Shown piece after piece: positions 41,701 through 54,073 of a stretch of 64,000 nucleotides of DNA. Source of the stretch: Luidia sarsii (taxonomy: Eukaryota; Echinodermata; Asteroidea; Paxillosida; Luidiidae); NCBI GenBank assembly GCA_949987565.1, contig OX465119.1, positions 5,802,694-5,866,693 of the forward strand. Direction: 5' to 3'. Within the stretch, counting starts at the first letter, position 1, and every line of letters starts with the position of its first letter. The translations under genes and the position numbers were made by a program. The notes below the pieces were generated by a model. The model was not told the DNA's origin. It did not search any database and saw nothing but the letters and a program-made list of their open reading frames with translations.

Positions 41701-43430
41701 AAGCTCTCCTTAGTTGCATGGTAGTGTCTTGACTACACACAACTCCAGCTTCAATGACACTGGCTTTAATAGCTGCCCTTATGTAGCTCATCTTCCCCCT
41801 GATCTCTGCATGAGATTGTGGCTCATTGTAGTGGAGCTATGCCTTTGCCTTGTCTCTAACTTCTCAGCACCAGATAGAGCCACTCCAGTCCTCCTCCTTC
41901 CATTTTCTCCTCGGCAAAACATCCCCAATCCTCTTCCATGCTGCCCACCTCTAACTTCTTCTGTTTCTCTTCTGTTCTTCTTGCTCCATCTCTTCACTCT
42001 TCAGACCTGCTCCACTCCTTGCTCACTTCTAGCTCCTGGCAACCCTTCTGCTTCTTCTCTCCTATTTCTGCCCTTCCTACTCTCCTCTTCACACATAACT
42101 TCAGACAGGAAATTACACCTCATGGGATAGGAAACCTTGCAATGCAAGCAATTCTCTCATAGCTGTCGATGCAATTTTTGGTCGTATTTATAGGGAAACG
42201 GGCTTGCATGTTGTGTAAGATTACATGATTTTAAGCTTGATTTTATTGTGAAACAAATATAAACGCATTATTTTATAACTTTGACACTATAAAGATATTT
42301 GTATGAAATACTTACCTCTCTTCAAGTGGAATGTCCTCTGGCTGCTAACACTTACATTACAGAGGTAAGACTTGACCTCCTCCCCTCCCCTTCCCCCTCC
42401 CACCTCCCCCTAACCTCCCTCTCCCAGGGGATGACACTTGACCCCCCCTCCCCCAACACACACACACACCCACACTGTAGTTTGGCCACGTGATGATCAC
42501 TACAAACACTGTACAGTCAGTTGAACCTTGGTTGACCCATGGTTGAACCATGGAGATAGGAAGAGAAGGGGCAAGACAACAGTACTCCATAACTCCAATG
42601 CAGCTTGCACCATCAATCCTCCAAAAAAATCAGATAATTTTGGAGGATTGAGGAAGGTTGATTGATTGAGTCTGGATTGATTGAGTCTTTAAGTTGCATT
42701 GAGGGATGTCAGGGGGGGGGGGGGATGCAGGAACTTGTGTCTCAAACTGAGAACTAATTGTCATTATCATCAGTTCCAAATCTAAATTCAAAGTACATGT
42801 ACATGTACAATACCACAAAAGATCTCTTTGATGAAATGTTATTGTTAAATTTGTGTCTCCTATATGATATGAGCCCTATGTGACTAATGATATGTTGTAA
42901 ATAGTTCCACATCAAATGAAAATAGGAAATGGATATAAAATATCCTATGTTTATCAGCCTGTCTTGGGGGTTATAAAAAGAACATTTTAAGATGTATCTG
43001 CAGTGTCTGACTTTGAAGCAATACTGAACATTGCTTGGTCTAAAACCTAAACCGTCTACAGCTATGTTACTTTCACTTAATTACTAATCTTATTATTTCA
43101 AATTATTCTATTCATTATTAGGTTTGGGTTTTTAAATCCCGTCATTTCATTTCATTAAACGGACACTTTTTCATTGTTACATTATACCAGTGATGGAGAA
43201 AAACATGGGTTTGTATCTGGACTCATACCATGCCCATACAACCAGTGAAAGTTACCTACGTGTACAATTATCCAACACAAAATGTAGGACCTCTCTTAAA
43301 GGCAGTATTTCTACCTTTGGAGAAAGGCCGTCTACAATTTGTTTAGATTTGTTTTGTTGTAAACACACTTGCATGTAGCTGATATACAAAAATGTTGCAA
43401 ACTGCTTACTGACTAAAATTACCAAAATGT
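41701..43430. other. gene-free stretch
   Basis: Pyrimidine-rich low complexity at 41930-42080 and 42370-42450, an AC tract near 42455-42475, a G run near 42711-42724. No gene recognised. Confidence 0.4.
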
Positions 43431-43436
43431 AAATCT

Positions 43437-43536
43437 TAAAATTTAGTGGGTCTGACGTTTCGATCCTAGAAGGACCTCTCTCTGCCTTTGAGAAAGGTCC
43501 TGCTAGGATCGAAACGTCAGGCCCACTAAATTTTAA
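43437..43536. repeat. inverted pair of the GACGTTTCGATCC motif
   Basis: AAAATTTAGTGGGTCTGACG...TTCGATCCTAG and, after about 35 bases, CTAGGATCGAAACGTCAGGC then CCACTAAATTTT form two facing copies. Each contains GGTCCTGCTAGGATC, a 5 bp stem with a 5-base loop, directly followed by GAAAC in the right arm. A weaker facing pair lies at about 43727-43795. Confidence 0.85.
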
Positions 43537-44240
43537 CACTTGCATGTACTGTACATTATTACATACAATAGTCACGGTTAAACAACAAGCATTCTGAGCT
43601 ATGTTCTCCTATTCCCCTTGATTGGGAAAAGATGATCTAGGTAAATTATATCATTTATTTATAAAAGAAGATGTTGCAAATTGCTCACTTAGTTAAATTG
43701 ACCAAAATACAAATGGCAAAACATTGGAGGACCTGACTTTTCAGTCCTAACAAGATCTCATTAGAAATGTCCTGATTGGATCCGAACATCACCATTTAAT
43801 ATGGCATCATATCATTGACAAATGCTGTAAAGGAAAATAGTTTATGATATGTTCATGCTGGAAAAACTCATCTCTTTTGTTTAAAACTTATCAGTTATGT
43901 GAGTGTTAGTAATTCATGCAGTCGCTTATATGATGAAATAAAATCATTTTGAAATATGATCAAAATTGTGTAAATGTTTGGTTTTATTATTCACGCAACT
44001 CAGTGTGTTTAAAAAGAATTGTAATGGGGATTTTTTATGAATGTGAACATTTGTGGGGGTAAGTCGAAGATTGGGAATGGTGTGCAGGGTAGTTTGTACA
44101 TATGTTAGATTAGTCACTGAAAAAAATCGTAAGGGCACGCCTAGGGGCGACTCTCAACAGAAACGACGAGTTTTGAAGGACAGCAGATGCAGTGGGCCGT
44201 ATGACTATGCCCCCCCCCCCTATCATCGGTGACACGCTTT

Positions 44241-44320
44241 CAACCAATCACGTTCCAATCCGTGGGCAATCGATTGCATGTGCGATCAAGCCACCGTTCG
44301 GACGAGTCTATAGATTATTG
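44241..44320 (+). promoter_or_regulatory. possible P450 promoter elements
   Basis: CAACCAATCA at 44241-44250 (CCAAT type) and TCTATAGATTA at 44307-44317 (TATA-like) lie 50-120 bp before the P450 start codon at 44361. Suggestive only; position of transcription start is unknown. Confidence 0.3.
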
Positions 44321-44360
44321 ATCCCTGCACGGTCCACTTTTGAAGATAGCCCGTCCGAAC

Positions 44361-44533
44361 ATGGAGGTCACCACGACTGTCGCTGCAATACTTTTGGTCT
44401 TCGTTGTCTACAGGCTGTTTTTCCAAAGTTCATCTAGGTTGGTGCCACCGTGCCCGAATCGAATCGTGTTCTTAGCCCACTTCGTGTTAAAGCAAGTGCT
44501 CTTCAAGCTACCCCCTCATGATATTTTCCACAG
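44361..44533 (+). CDS. P450 exon 1
   Basis: ATG at 44361 follows CCGAAC; membrane anchor and proline hinge (RLVPPCPN). Ends CAC AG before GTAAGT. Confidence 0.9.
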
Positions 44534-47500
44534 GTAAGTACTTTTGATGTAAATATATGCATCTAGTCCAAATGTAGAGGCACTGTGAGCCTCATCCTAA
44601 GTAAGTGGAACGGCATTTTGGAATGTCCTTATTCCGGCTGCTTCCCTGGGATTCATGCTGACTCTGAACTATATTTTACGGCGATGGGGAGCAAGAGAAT
44701 AATTATCTCCCGTAGGCCGCAATGCACAAAATACTGTACACGAATTCACATACAACGATTGGCTAACGGATATTCCTCAGTTTTCGTAGCAGTATTTGTG
44801 AGTGTAGCAGCGGGTCCGCGTTTACGGGACTTGTATGGCTCCTGGCCTGGACCGGACTCGAGATCGGACCTAACCCCAGAACTGTGGGGTTCTACGTCGT
44901 CCGCTGCTCTCCCGACCGGAACCCCACATATAACCATGCTTTTTCCCATAGGCTTTTGTGTACCCTTCACTAGTGTGTGGCATAGGGATCAGCAGATTCA
45001 GCATAACTCATAAAACACTGCTTCATTTGGCCCAAGATTTCTAGCAAATGTGGTTTACATACCACGCACCTGTGTGCAACTGTGGCGAAAATGTGTCGAT
45101 TTCCAAAAAAATAAAAAAAAATAAAAACTCCCGGTTGATCACATGATTCACACGGCAGCGCCGCAACTGGCAGTCTGGTCCCCTGTAGTACGGTATAGCG
45201 GCTAGCTGCGAAGACACAGGTGCTCGGTATGTAAACCTGTACAATATAAACCTTTACAATCGCCCTTTAAAAGAAAATTGAGGTTTCGGGCGATGTAGGG
45301 TCCAAGGAAAACTGCTCGGAAACCCGAGAAACCAACTATTTGTGTTCGACTCCATGACTACCCCTGACCAAAACCCCCAGATTGTACCCCGAAAACATCC
45401 GTGAAACCGTCCCACGCACCCATCTTTGGATATGGGTGCGTGGGACGGTTTCACGGGTGTTTTCTGGGGTTTTTGGTCGGGGTAGTCATAGAGTCGAACA
45501 CATACTGACATAGTTCGTTTCTCGGGTTTCCGAGCAGTTTTCCTTGGACCCTACATCTCCCGAAACCTCAAATTTTTAAAAAAGGGCAATTGTAAGGGTC
45601 AAGTTACTCGGACTTAAACCACATTTGCTAGAAATCTTGGGCCAAATGAAGCAGTATTTTATGAGTTATGCTGAATCTGCTGAGCCCCATGCCACAGTAC
45701 TAGGGAACGTTACAAAAGAAGCCTATGGGAAAAAAAAACAGTTATCTGTGGGGTTCCGGTCAGGAGAGCAGCGGACGACGTAGTAAATCGGACCCACTGA
45801 CTTGCACCTCTATATGCTTGGACTTGTACAACTACAAGATACCATTACCAATGACTCCATGGAAAAAAAACCTAACCCGACACAGGCAGACGCTATAGAC
45901 TTCAATAGCCACCGAGCGTTTACTCAGGCTCATAGTGAGGTGCACGAGTTGATGATTTGTTTTACCAGACAGTTTACTTGACTTTTTTTGATATAAAGTG
46001 TGAGTACTCCTCCATGTATTTCTACTACTTACTAGTAGGCCTATTCGAGGAAACTCAAAATATACAAGTACAACACAAATATTGAATATGTGAATATATA
46101 CTCGGACTTGGGGTCTCTAAGAATAAGATTACTCGTAACTCAGACTGAAAGACGTGACTTGGATTAGGACCAAGACCGATATTTAGTGACTCGAATGCAA
46201 ATTGTCTACGTTTCTTAGGTCAGGAATAGTTGACTAATTATCTCAAGGACCCCCCCCAAAAAAAAAAAAATTAAAAAAAATAAATCCTGTAGAGTTTCGT
46301 CCCAAATCTATCCAATCCCAAAGCCAAAGATTGCCCCATAAGGTCCCCAATACTGCAATAATAAGGTTTTAATGAAACTGATCATTTGGAATTAGCTTAA
46401 AAGGGAGGAATTTGTGAGGTATTTTTAACTGTCGCAAAGAGAACTGTTCTATTTAAGTCTTTTGAGTTTTGTATAAATCGATTATGCAATCGGATTCTGC
46501 TAGTATCTTATTCGTCATTGCCAAAGTTTGAGAGAAGATCCTTTATCGGCCGGAACTCTTTGCATTGTTTCCATTCTTTATTGTTCATGTTCAACGTGCA
46601 TGTAGCCTCAACGCTTGCTTTACCAGTGGGGCAGTGGATCGATCGCCTGACCGCAGGCATAGCTTCTAAAATATTTGGCGCCGTTTCACCTTTTGTACAC
46701 AAAGCTTTCTCATTATAGATATGCTGGTCTATTGCAGGTTTTTTGGTCAGGCATGGTCAAGGGAAGGCCTTAATAACAATAGCAAAAATCCTTGTTGCCA
46801 TTGGGCCTTGCACTTCGATGCCAGCAATATGGCGGTGGCACAAACACCGTGTTGCCAACAACACCGCGGGGCTACATTGTGTGATCATGGAGGAATAAGG
46901 GGGAGAAGGAGTTGCAACTAGTAATACATCAAAAGAACATGATTATCGCCGAAGATCGAAGAGGATGCCTGACCATCGCAAAGCCGTACGTTCCTACATG
47001 AATATTTAGATGTGGGCGTGGTTATCGGCATAATTTACATATAACTTCTTTATATATATATAATAGAGTGTAGACGCTTTCCATTAAATATATATAATAG
47101 CCTCGTCCAATTGCATTATTTATATATAATTGTTTATTTACATAAGAGGATGATGGTGCACACAATTATATATATATAATAATGTGGTGCACACAATTAT
47201 ATATATATATAATGATAGGGTGCACACAATTATATATATATAATGATATGGTGCACACAATTATATATATAATGATATGGTGCACACAATTATATAATAT
47301 ATAATGATATGGTGCACACGATTATATATATATAATGATATGGTATACACAATTATATATATATAATGATATGGTGCATACTGCATTGTATCTAAATAAA
47401 AAAAACAACTCTGGCTAAATAATGGATTATATGTTAAATAATGAATTATTTGTAAATAATTGCGTTAAATAATAAATTTACACTTGGCGCCTCATAGTAT

Positions 47501-50500
47501 GGCAGCGGTGCGGTCTGCTAGCCGTGTACAGCTTGCCGTGGTTTGCGTGCGTCTGGACCGGATCTCTGCCCGGAGCCATACATACTGTACCGGAGAGACC
47601 GCCTTGGACAAGCCTAAAAGTAATAGGGTGTGGCAATTGGGGGGGGGGGCAGAATTGGTACCACACTGGCAAAATCGAGCTAGATCATCCCATCGAAACC
47701 ACTCTGTATGTATACTCCAGTGATCGGTTTTCGACGATATAAGGCCTTTTCTTCAAGCTGACCAATGTGAACGAAAGTATCACACTTTGTTGATGTCCAC
47801 GGTGCACCGCGCAGTAAGCATCGTGACCTATTTTCGATGGTGGTGTTTAGAGGTGTCCCAGTGCAGCCAAACGCAAAATAAATTCTTAAAATAACTCAAA
47901 TGCTGTGTTGCACTGTAAAATTCTTCCCTGTTTGTTTTTCTTGTTCATCTTTCGGGGTTTTCTTCGACAATGCTTCTAACACTTCCTCAAAACATTCATA
48001 ATGTATGCTTAAAGATATACAGAAATTCAAATTAACTTGGGGTTAAATAAATCGGTATTGTTATAAAACCCAAAGTGTCTATCATTTTTTAGACCAAAAA
48101 TGATTAATTTAGCCAAAAAACGCTATATTTTGGTCCGAAAATTGTGTTTCCCCCCCCCCCACTTTGGAGACGAACGTACTACGTCTCATACAGCATTATT
48201 TGTGGTCAGCCTTGAGGTCGCGCGCTTTGCACTGGCCCTGCATTGTATCTTTTGTCTATCACTATCAGCCGTAAATACCGCACTGTCACATGTGCAATAG
48301 CGCACTTTATTGTCTCAGCATTTCGATCCCCTCGCTCGGCTGCTTTTGGTCTGTATGTGACGTCATATGCTCACGGGGAACTTTTGGGGGCGCAGCGGAC
48401 ATGGACTTTTTTCAATGTTTTTGAGCGGAAATAGGCGCTAACCAAAATTTTAAAAATCAATCCTGTAATGATTATATTGTGAACATTACCTAAGGAGAGT
48501 TTTAGCTCTTTTTCAAATCCTGTTTCTGTAGACCTTTAACTCATTGGTTTGCATTAATTGTGTCCCATTGCCCTGATCGAGCCACTTTGAGGAGATGGGG
48601 AAGTTGGATTTACTTTTTGTTATCACCTATCAACTCCTTTCCCTTCATGCTACCCTCTCCTTTCCCATCCTTTTCCTAATCATCAAAACTGTCCTCATAA
48701 TGATAAGGAAATAAATTTAATCACCATAATAAATAATTCAAATTGAGAAGAAGTTCATTTAACTGAAAGATATCTTTTAACTTTTTTGAATTTGGATCTT
48801 CAAGTAATCATACGGTAGGGCGGTATCTATGAGTTTCTCATCATTTCTCATCCTAGTTACCGGTAATTTCCACATCGGAAGATACATCGAGGCAGGATGT
48901 GATTGTTCGGCTTGGTCCAAGCTAATTGTGATTCAGTCATGGAAGCAGATTTATTTTCTTTGCCCTTTTGGTGAGGTTGTATTTTTTATCTGGTTGATGT
49001 CTTCTTCTGTAACGTTTAAAAAACTCCACAATCCTCTTTCTCACTGCTTCTTCAGTAATGACCTTTCCCAATGTCACTCAATAGACACATTTCCTCCTTC
49101 TTGGTACTTTCTCTAGCTGCCCTTATTTTTTTATATAATTTGTTAAAAGCCTATTAGGCCATGTTACTTTATGCCTTTAAATAATAATACAAAAAATAAA
49201 AAAGTTATAATTATAAGCGAGTCGCCCTTTAGGAACCTCCATAGTTTTTACCCAGAGCGGGCTGCCTCACGTTGCGTGATATAGTTTTTCTGTTACGTAT
49301 GTTTGGGTTTGTTAGGACCAACAATAAAGAAAAACTGGAGCTACGAAGCAACTGCCAATTTTGTACCTAGGAAAATAGACCCCAAAACAGAAACTGTTTG
49401 AATCACACGAGTTTGGCCTACTGGAAGAGCCTTAACTTTCCACATTTTCGGTGACGGACAAGAGCAGGAAACAAACCGATAGATACGAAGTCTGAGATCG
49501 TTATAGGGAGTTGTTTTCATAGTGCGATGTGAGAAAGAAGGCCAAGCGTCGAAAACGCGTACCGTCGAAAACTGGGCCCTCCGCGATACATGTAGCTGCG
49601 AGTGTTGCCAGACATTTTTCGTGGTAGGCGGGGCTCGCCAGATAATGCATAGGGGTTAGAAGGGGGTCAATAATGGTACTTAGATTTGTTGTTGGTGGTG
49701 GTGGGGTATCCTCGCCCGATGCCCCTTGTAATGCCCCCAAACCCAAAGAAAGAGATGGGCTAGAACAGCTCGTGGAGTTACACATTCAAACCTGGGGTAA
49801 CGTTATTCACCCTGTGGTCCCCCATTGAAGAATTGCCAACGACATTTGTGTCCACTGTGGGTGAGTTAGGCCTTCAGGTATCTTTAGCCGAATGGCTGAA
49901 CCCCACGCAAACCCATTGTTCTAGATTTATGGTCCTTTTAATTTATTTCTGAAGTTCATCAATTCTTCAAACTCAAAATTTAGTGGGCCTGACGTTTCGA
50001 ACCAACAGGACCTTTCTCAAAGGCAGAATGACAAGGACAAAACAGATACAAGTAGGAAGGGGATAGAGTACTATGATATGACATGGATGACAAACATGAC
50101 AAAGAGGAAAGCTGGTAGGGTAAGGTCAAAGGGAAAGGCAAGGAGTAGTGTAGGGATTAGTGAGAAGAGGGGGAAAGATCAAAGAGAGACGTGTGGAGGA
50201 GTGAACACAAAAGAAGGATTATCAGTAAACTAGCATGATATTAGTCAACGTCGGTAGAATATAACGCATTTAATGAGATTTCTCCCAAAGTTAAACAAGT
50301 TCTTATTCTCTCGATATAACAGGTTTTTTTTTAAGTACGGTCGTCAATTAAATATGTTGGTAACGTGGAAGTTATACACAATGTAAGGCCTGATAATTAA
50401 TAAAAATTACATGTCAATGGATACCTCACTTAATGTTTTTCCTCCAATGCCAATGCAGCTTTTCCAAAAAGTATGGTTCGATATACTTCGTTGACCTGTA

Positions 50501-53500
50501 CGCGGTGAAACTGGTCATTCTCCATGGAACTGAGGTCATCAAGGAAGCTTTCCACAACAAAGTTGTGTCTGATCGACCAGCTGTCAAGATACTCCGTCAC
50601 GTGCTTGATGGTGAAGGTAGGCCTATATGCTCCTCGGAAACTGTCTCAGAAAGACACCAATGGAATCGTCAAAGGCATTTGATAAAGATTCTGCCTTTGA
50701 GGAAGATAGGATCCAAACGTGAGGAGGCCCTCTCATTTTGGAGGTTTACATTTTGTTCACAAAATCACAAATTGGAAACTGAATTATATACATTTCTGTA
50801 ATTTCTCTACTGTGATATGGAAATAAATGTTATTTGAATGAATGAATGAATGAATTATGAATTGCCGAAAGGAGGAAATGTTAAAACAAATTCAAAACTT
50901 TTAATTAAACGTATATCCATCCATTAGTTCTGGTTTTAGGGACGACCCACTCTTTTTACCCACTCAATTATTACAATGATTTCAATTATCATATAGTAAC
51001 TAACAACAAACTTATGGCAAACAGGTGTGGCATTTTCCTCTGGAGAAGCATGGAAGACACAGCGCCGGATCGCCATGTTATTTATGAAGGACTTTGGTCT
51101 GAATAGGACTGACTTCGAGGACCAGGTTATCGTGGAGACAGACCACCTCCTGAAGGAGTTTTCTCGGCATGAAGGAAGGCAGTTCAACCCTTACGTCCTG
51201 ATGGCTAACGCAGTATCCAATGTGATCTGTAAGGTAGTCTTTGGTGCCAGGTACGACTACGACGATCCCAAGTTCAAGCGGCTGCTCGGGGCCATCTACC
51301 GAAACATTCAGCTGATCGGTGGAGTCACGGGAGCGCTTCAGGTCTTGCCAGGGGCGGACCTCTTCGCTCGATTCCTACCACCAGTGAGAGAGACCGGTGA
51401 AAACCTCAAGCTCATCTGCGACTTTACCAAGGAAGCGATGGAAGAACACAAGAAGGACTTCGACCCCGACCACCCTAGGGACTTCATCGATGTTTATCTG
51501 CGGGAGATGACGGCAGCGGCTGAGAACAAGTCCAATGTCAATCTGAACGACATGTGCGCTACTGTGGTGGATCTCTTCATGGCTGGCACCGAAGCCACAT
51601 CGACTACGGTGCGGTGGGCCATGTTGTACATGATGGCGTACCCAGAGATTCAACAGAAGGTAATCAATATACGATCTTCATTCCGTTTCAAGTAGACATA
51701 TGTGTGGCTTTATTAAATATTAATCATAATTATTTGAACTATAGTGATTAATCGTTCATTCACATATGGACAGATTGTAAATGATATGCTGATCTGCTAA
51801 TCTTGCCAGTCTTTCATCTAAACATCGCAACACTCGTCACACTAAATCATAAATGTGATTTACATGCATGTGTTTCCGTACTTTGATACACACGTTTCTT
51901 TAGATTTCACTCTATAGGCATTTTTATTGTGCACGCACAGGTACAAGATGAGTTGGACAGTGTTGTGGGACGGGATCGCTTCCCTGTGATGTCGGATAGG
52001 AGCCAGCTGCCCTACACTGAAGCAACATTACTGGAGGTGATGCGACTGGGTAACGTGGTACCTCTGGCCGCGCCTCATCTCACCTCTCAGGATACAACCA
52101 TCGGGGGCTATCACATTCCCACGGGCAGTATTGTTTTTGCCAACATTGGGATGCTGGGTCTGGATCCAGATGTATGGACTGAGCCGGAACAATTCAGACC
52201 GGAAAGATTTCTTACCGACGACGGACAACTTTCTCGGGGCAATCTCATGCCATTCTCGACAGGTAAAAAAGTAATACAAAATAATACGTACTGTGCCAAT
52301 GTAGGCCCCTAATTAGTCACTGCTGTGTATGTCCCAAGAATAATTACTGTATTCCATCATTCCATCATTACAACGTTGCATTGTAGCATCGTTGCATCGT
52401 TGCATCGTTGCATCATTGCATCGCTGCTTCGCTGCATCGCTGCATCGCTGCATCGCTGCATCGCTGCATCGTTGCATCGCAGCATCGCTGCATCGTTGCA
52501 TCGCAGCATCGCTGCATCGTTGCATCGCAGCATCGCTGCATCGCTGCATCGTTGCATCGCTGCATCGCTGCATCGTTGCATCGCTGCATCGTTGCATCGC
52601 TGCATCGCTGCATCGTTGCATCGCTGCATCGCTGCATCGCTGCATTGTTGCATCGTAGCTTTGTTGCATCGTTGCATCGTAGCTTTGTTGCATCACTGCA
52701 TCGCTGCATCGCTGCATCGCTGCATCGCTGCATTGTTGCATCGTAGCTTTGTTGCATCGTTGCATCGTAGCTTTGTTGCATCACTGCATCGCTGCATCGC
52801 TGCATCGCTGCATTGTTGCATCGTAGCATTGTAGCTTCGTTGCATCGTTGCATCGTAGCATCGTTGCATCGTTGCATCGTAGCTTCGTTGCATCGTTGCA
52901 TCGTAGCATCGCTGCATTGTTGCATCGTAGCATTGTAGCTTCGTTGCATCGTTGCGTCGTAGCATCGTTGCATCGTTGCATCGTAGCTTTGTTGCATCGT
53001 TGCATCGTAGCATCGCTGCATCGCTGCATTGTTGCATCGTAGCTTCGTTGCATCGCTGCTTCGCTGCATTGTAGCATCGTTGCATCGCTGCATCGTTGCA
53101 TCGTTGCATCGCTGCATCGCTGCATCGCTGCATTGTTGCATCGTAGCATCGTTGCATCGCTGCTTCGCTGCATTGTAGCATCGATGCATCGTTGCATCGT
53201 TGCATCGTAGCATCGCTGCATCGCTGCATTGTTGCATCGTAGCTTCGTTGCATCGTTGCATCGTTGCATCGCTGCATCGTTGCATCGCTGCTTCGCTGCA
53301 TTGTAGCATCGTTGCATCGCTGCATCGTTGCATCGTTGCATCGCTGCATCGTTGCATCGCTGCATCGTTGCATCGCTGCTTCGCTGCATTGTAGCATCGT
53401 TGCATCGCTGCATCGCTGCATCGCTGCATCATTGCATCGTTGCATCGTTGCATCCCTGCCTCGTTGCATCATTGCATCGCTGCATCGTAGCATCGCTGCA

Positions 53501-54073
53501 TCGCTGCATTGTTGCATCGTAGCTTTGTTGCATCGTTGCATCGTAGCTTTGTTGCATCACTGCATCGTTGCATCGTTGCATCGTTGCATCGTTGCATCGT
53601 AGCTTCGTTCATCGTTGCATCGTTGCATCATTGCATCGTAGCATCCCTGCATCGTTGCATCGTTGCATCGTAGCATTGTAGCATCGCTGCATTGTTGCAT
53701 CGTAGCATTGTAGCTTCGTTGCATCGTTGCATCGTAGCATCGTTGCATCGTTGCATCGCTGCATCGCTGTATTGTTGCATCGTTGCATCGCTGCATCGCT
53801 GTATTGTTGCATCATTGCATCGCTGCATCGTAAACATTTTGTACTAAGTACCGGTACGCAACGCTCTTGTGTCGATGTTTTACTCCTGTAGGATATCGTA
53901 TTTGCATCGGTGAGCAGATGTCTATGACAGAACTCTTCACGTTCTTCACGCGTCTCGTCCACAAGTTCACGTTCCAGAAACCCGACAACGCGCCACCCAT
54001 CTCTTTCAAGGGCGTGGCTGGGATCACGTACTCGCCCACTCCCTTTGAGACGTGCGCTTTACCACGTGACTGA
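44361..54073 (+). CDS. cytochrome P450, CYP2 clan, five exons
   Basis: Exons 44361-44533, 50459-50616, 51025-51659, 51941-52262 and 53892-54073, all with AG/GT borders and matching phases (2,1,0,1), sum to 1470 nt: 489 residues plus TGA, the family's normal size. Hydrophobic residues 3-17 form the ER anchor; hallmarks are WKTQR (C helix, WxxxR), AGTEATSTT (I helix, oxygen activation), E354-x-x-R357 (K helix), PERF at 409-412, and the heme loop FSTGYRICIG with Cys434. It would be an NADPH-P450-reductase-dependent monooxygenase on the ER facing the cytosol. Motif spelling (FSKKYGSIY, VAFSSGEAWK, LPYTEATLLEVMR) fits the CYP2 clan, which includes drug, steroid and fatty-acid hydroxylases; substrate cannot be told. 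The coding sequence is undamaged despite repeat-laden introns. PPCP replaces the usual PPGP hinge. Confidence 0.95.
44889..45783. repeat. large palindrome (foldback element) in P450 intron 1
   Basis: The two arms, about 44889-45420 and 45430-45783, are reverse complements: CTACGTCGTCCGCTGCTCTC / GAGAGCAGCGGACGACGTAG at the outside, CTTCATTTGGCCCAAGATTT in the middle, and TGGGTGCGTGGGACGGTTTC near the centre around 45425. The left arm is longer because of a nested insert at 45052-45238 and a segment at about 44925-44975. Confidence 0.9.
45052..45238. mobile_element. 187 bp MITE nested in the palindrome's left arm
   Basis: Ends GGTTTACATACCACGCACCTGTG-type inverted repeats (45052-45074 and 45216-45238, two mismatches in 23). 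The corresponding place in the right arm lacks it. No coding capacity. Confidence 0.7.
47150..47385. repeat. AT-rich tandem array with internal palindromes
   Basis: About seven units of 30-34 bp, each GGTGCACACAATTATATATA followed by TATAATGATAT, the AT core being self-complementary. Confidence 0.9.
47712..47945. repeat. inverted partner of repeat 24460-24800
   Basis: GATCGGTTTTCGACGATATAAGG through AACTCAAATGCTGTGTTGCACT is the reverse complement of the repeat at 24 kb, missing about 75 bp. Confidence 0.75.
48990..49113. repeat. inverted copy of the 24.3 kb repeat end
   Basis: TGGTTGATGTCTTCTTCTG, AACTCCACAATCCTC and CACTGCTTCTTCAGT are the reverse complement of 24300-24410. Confidence 0.7.
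49114..49575. repeat. inverted repeat, partner of 63495-64000
   Basis: TCTCTAGCTGCCC through CATAGTTTTTACCCAGAGCG, GGACCAACAATAAAGAAAA, CAACTGCCAATTTTGTACC and GTTATAGGGAGTTGTTTTC matches the window's last ~500 bp in reverse complement. Confidence 0.85.
49975..50330. repeat. GACGTTTCG motif plus purine-rich repeat tail
   Basis: AAAATTTAGTGGGCCTGACG then TTTCGAACCAACAGGACCTTTCTC marks the start; the rest resembles the AGGAAAGCTGG repeat at 24.2 kb. Confidence 0.6.
50459..50616 (+). CDS. P450 exon 2
   Basis: Follows CCAATGCAG; FSKKYGSIYFVDLYAVKLVI and SDRPAVKILRHVLDGE. Ends GAA G before GTAGGC. Confidence 0.92.
51025..51659 (+). CDS. P450 exon 3
   Basis: Follows GGCAAACAG; begins VAFSSGEAWKTQRRI (C helix) and ends with the I helix and AYPEIQQK before GTAATC. 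The largest exon, phase 1 to 0. Confidence 0.95.
51941..52262 (+). CDS. P450 exon 4
   Basis: Follows GCACGCACAG; VQDELDSVVGRDR, K helix LLEVMRLG, PERF, and the first half of the heme loop (MPFST). Ends before GTAAAA. Confidence 0.95.
52340..53835. repeat. 8-bp minisatellite filling P450 intron 4
   Basis: Roughly 185 tandem octamers, mainly TGCATCGT, TGCATCGC and TAGCATCG-type variants (also TTGTTGCA). An 8 bp unit without stops stays open in several frames on both strands, which explains long spurious frames rich in MQRCNDAT or LHRCIAAS. Confidence 0.97.
53892..54073 (+). CDS. P450 exon 5
   Basis: Follows TTACTCCTGTAG only about 55 bp after the minisatellite; GYRICIGEQMSMTELF completes the heme loop with Cys434, then FTRLVHKFTFQKPD and the TGA at 54071-54073. 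Confidence 0.95.

Larger units (their letters stand above)
44534..50458 (+). other. P450 intron 1, repeat-rich
   Basis: 5.9 kb from GTAAGT to CCAATGCAG. Contains the palindrome 44889-45783, an AT-rich tandem array near 47150-47385, inverted copies of repeats from 24 kb, and the first partner of the inverted repeat ending at 64000. Confidence 0.85.

Noticed and set aside
43437..43536. Functional hammerhead ribozyme
   Set aside because: The GAAA side and a stem are present but the CUGANGA core is not, so a catalytic call is unsupported; kept only as a finding.
52313..53837. Long open frames of MQRCNDAT and LHRCIAAS repeats on both strands, up to about 346 codons
   Set aside because: They are reading frames of the octamer minisatellite in P450 intron 4; no start context, no domain, and several frames are open at once.
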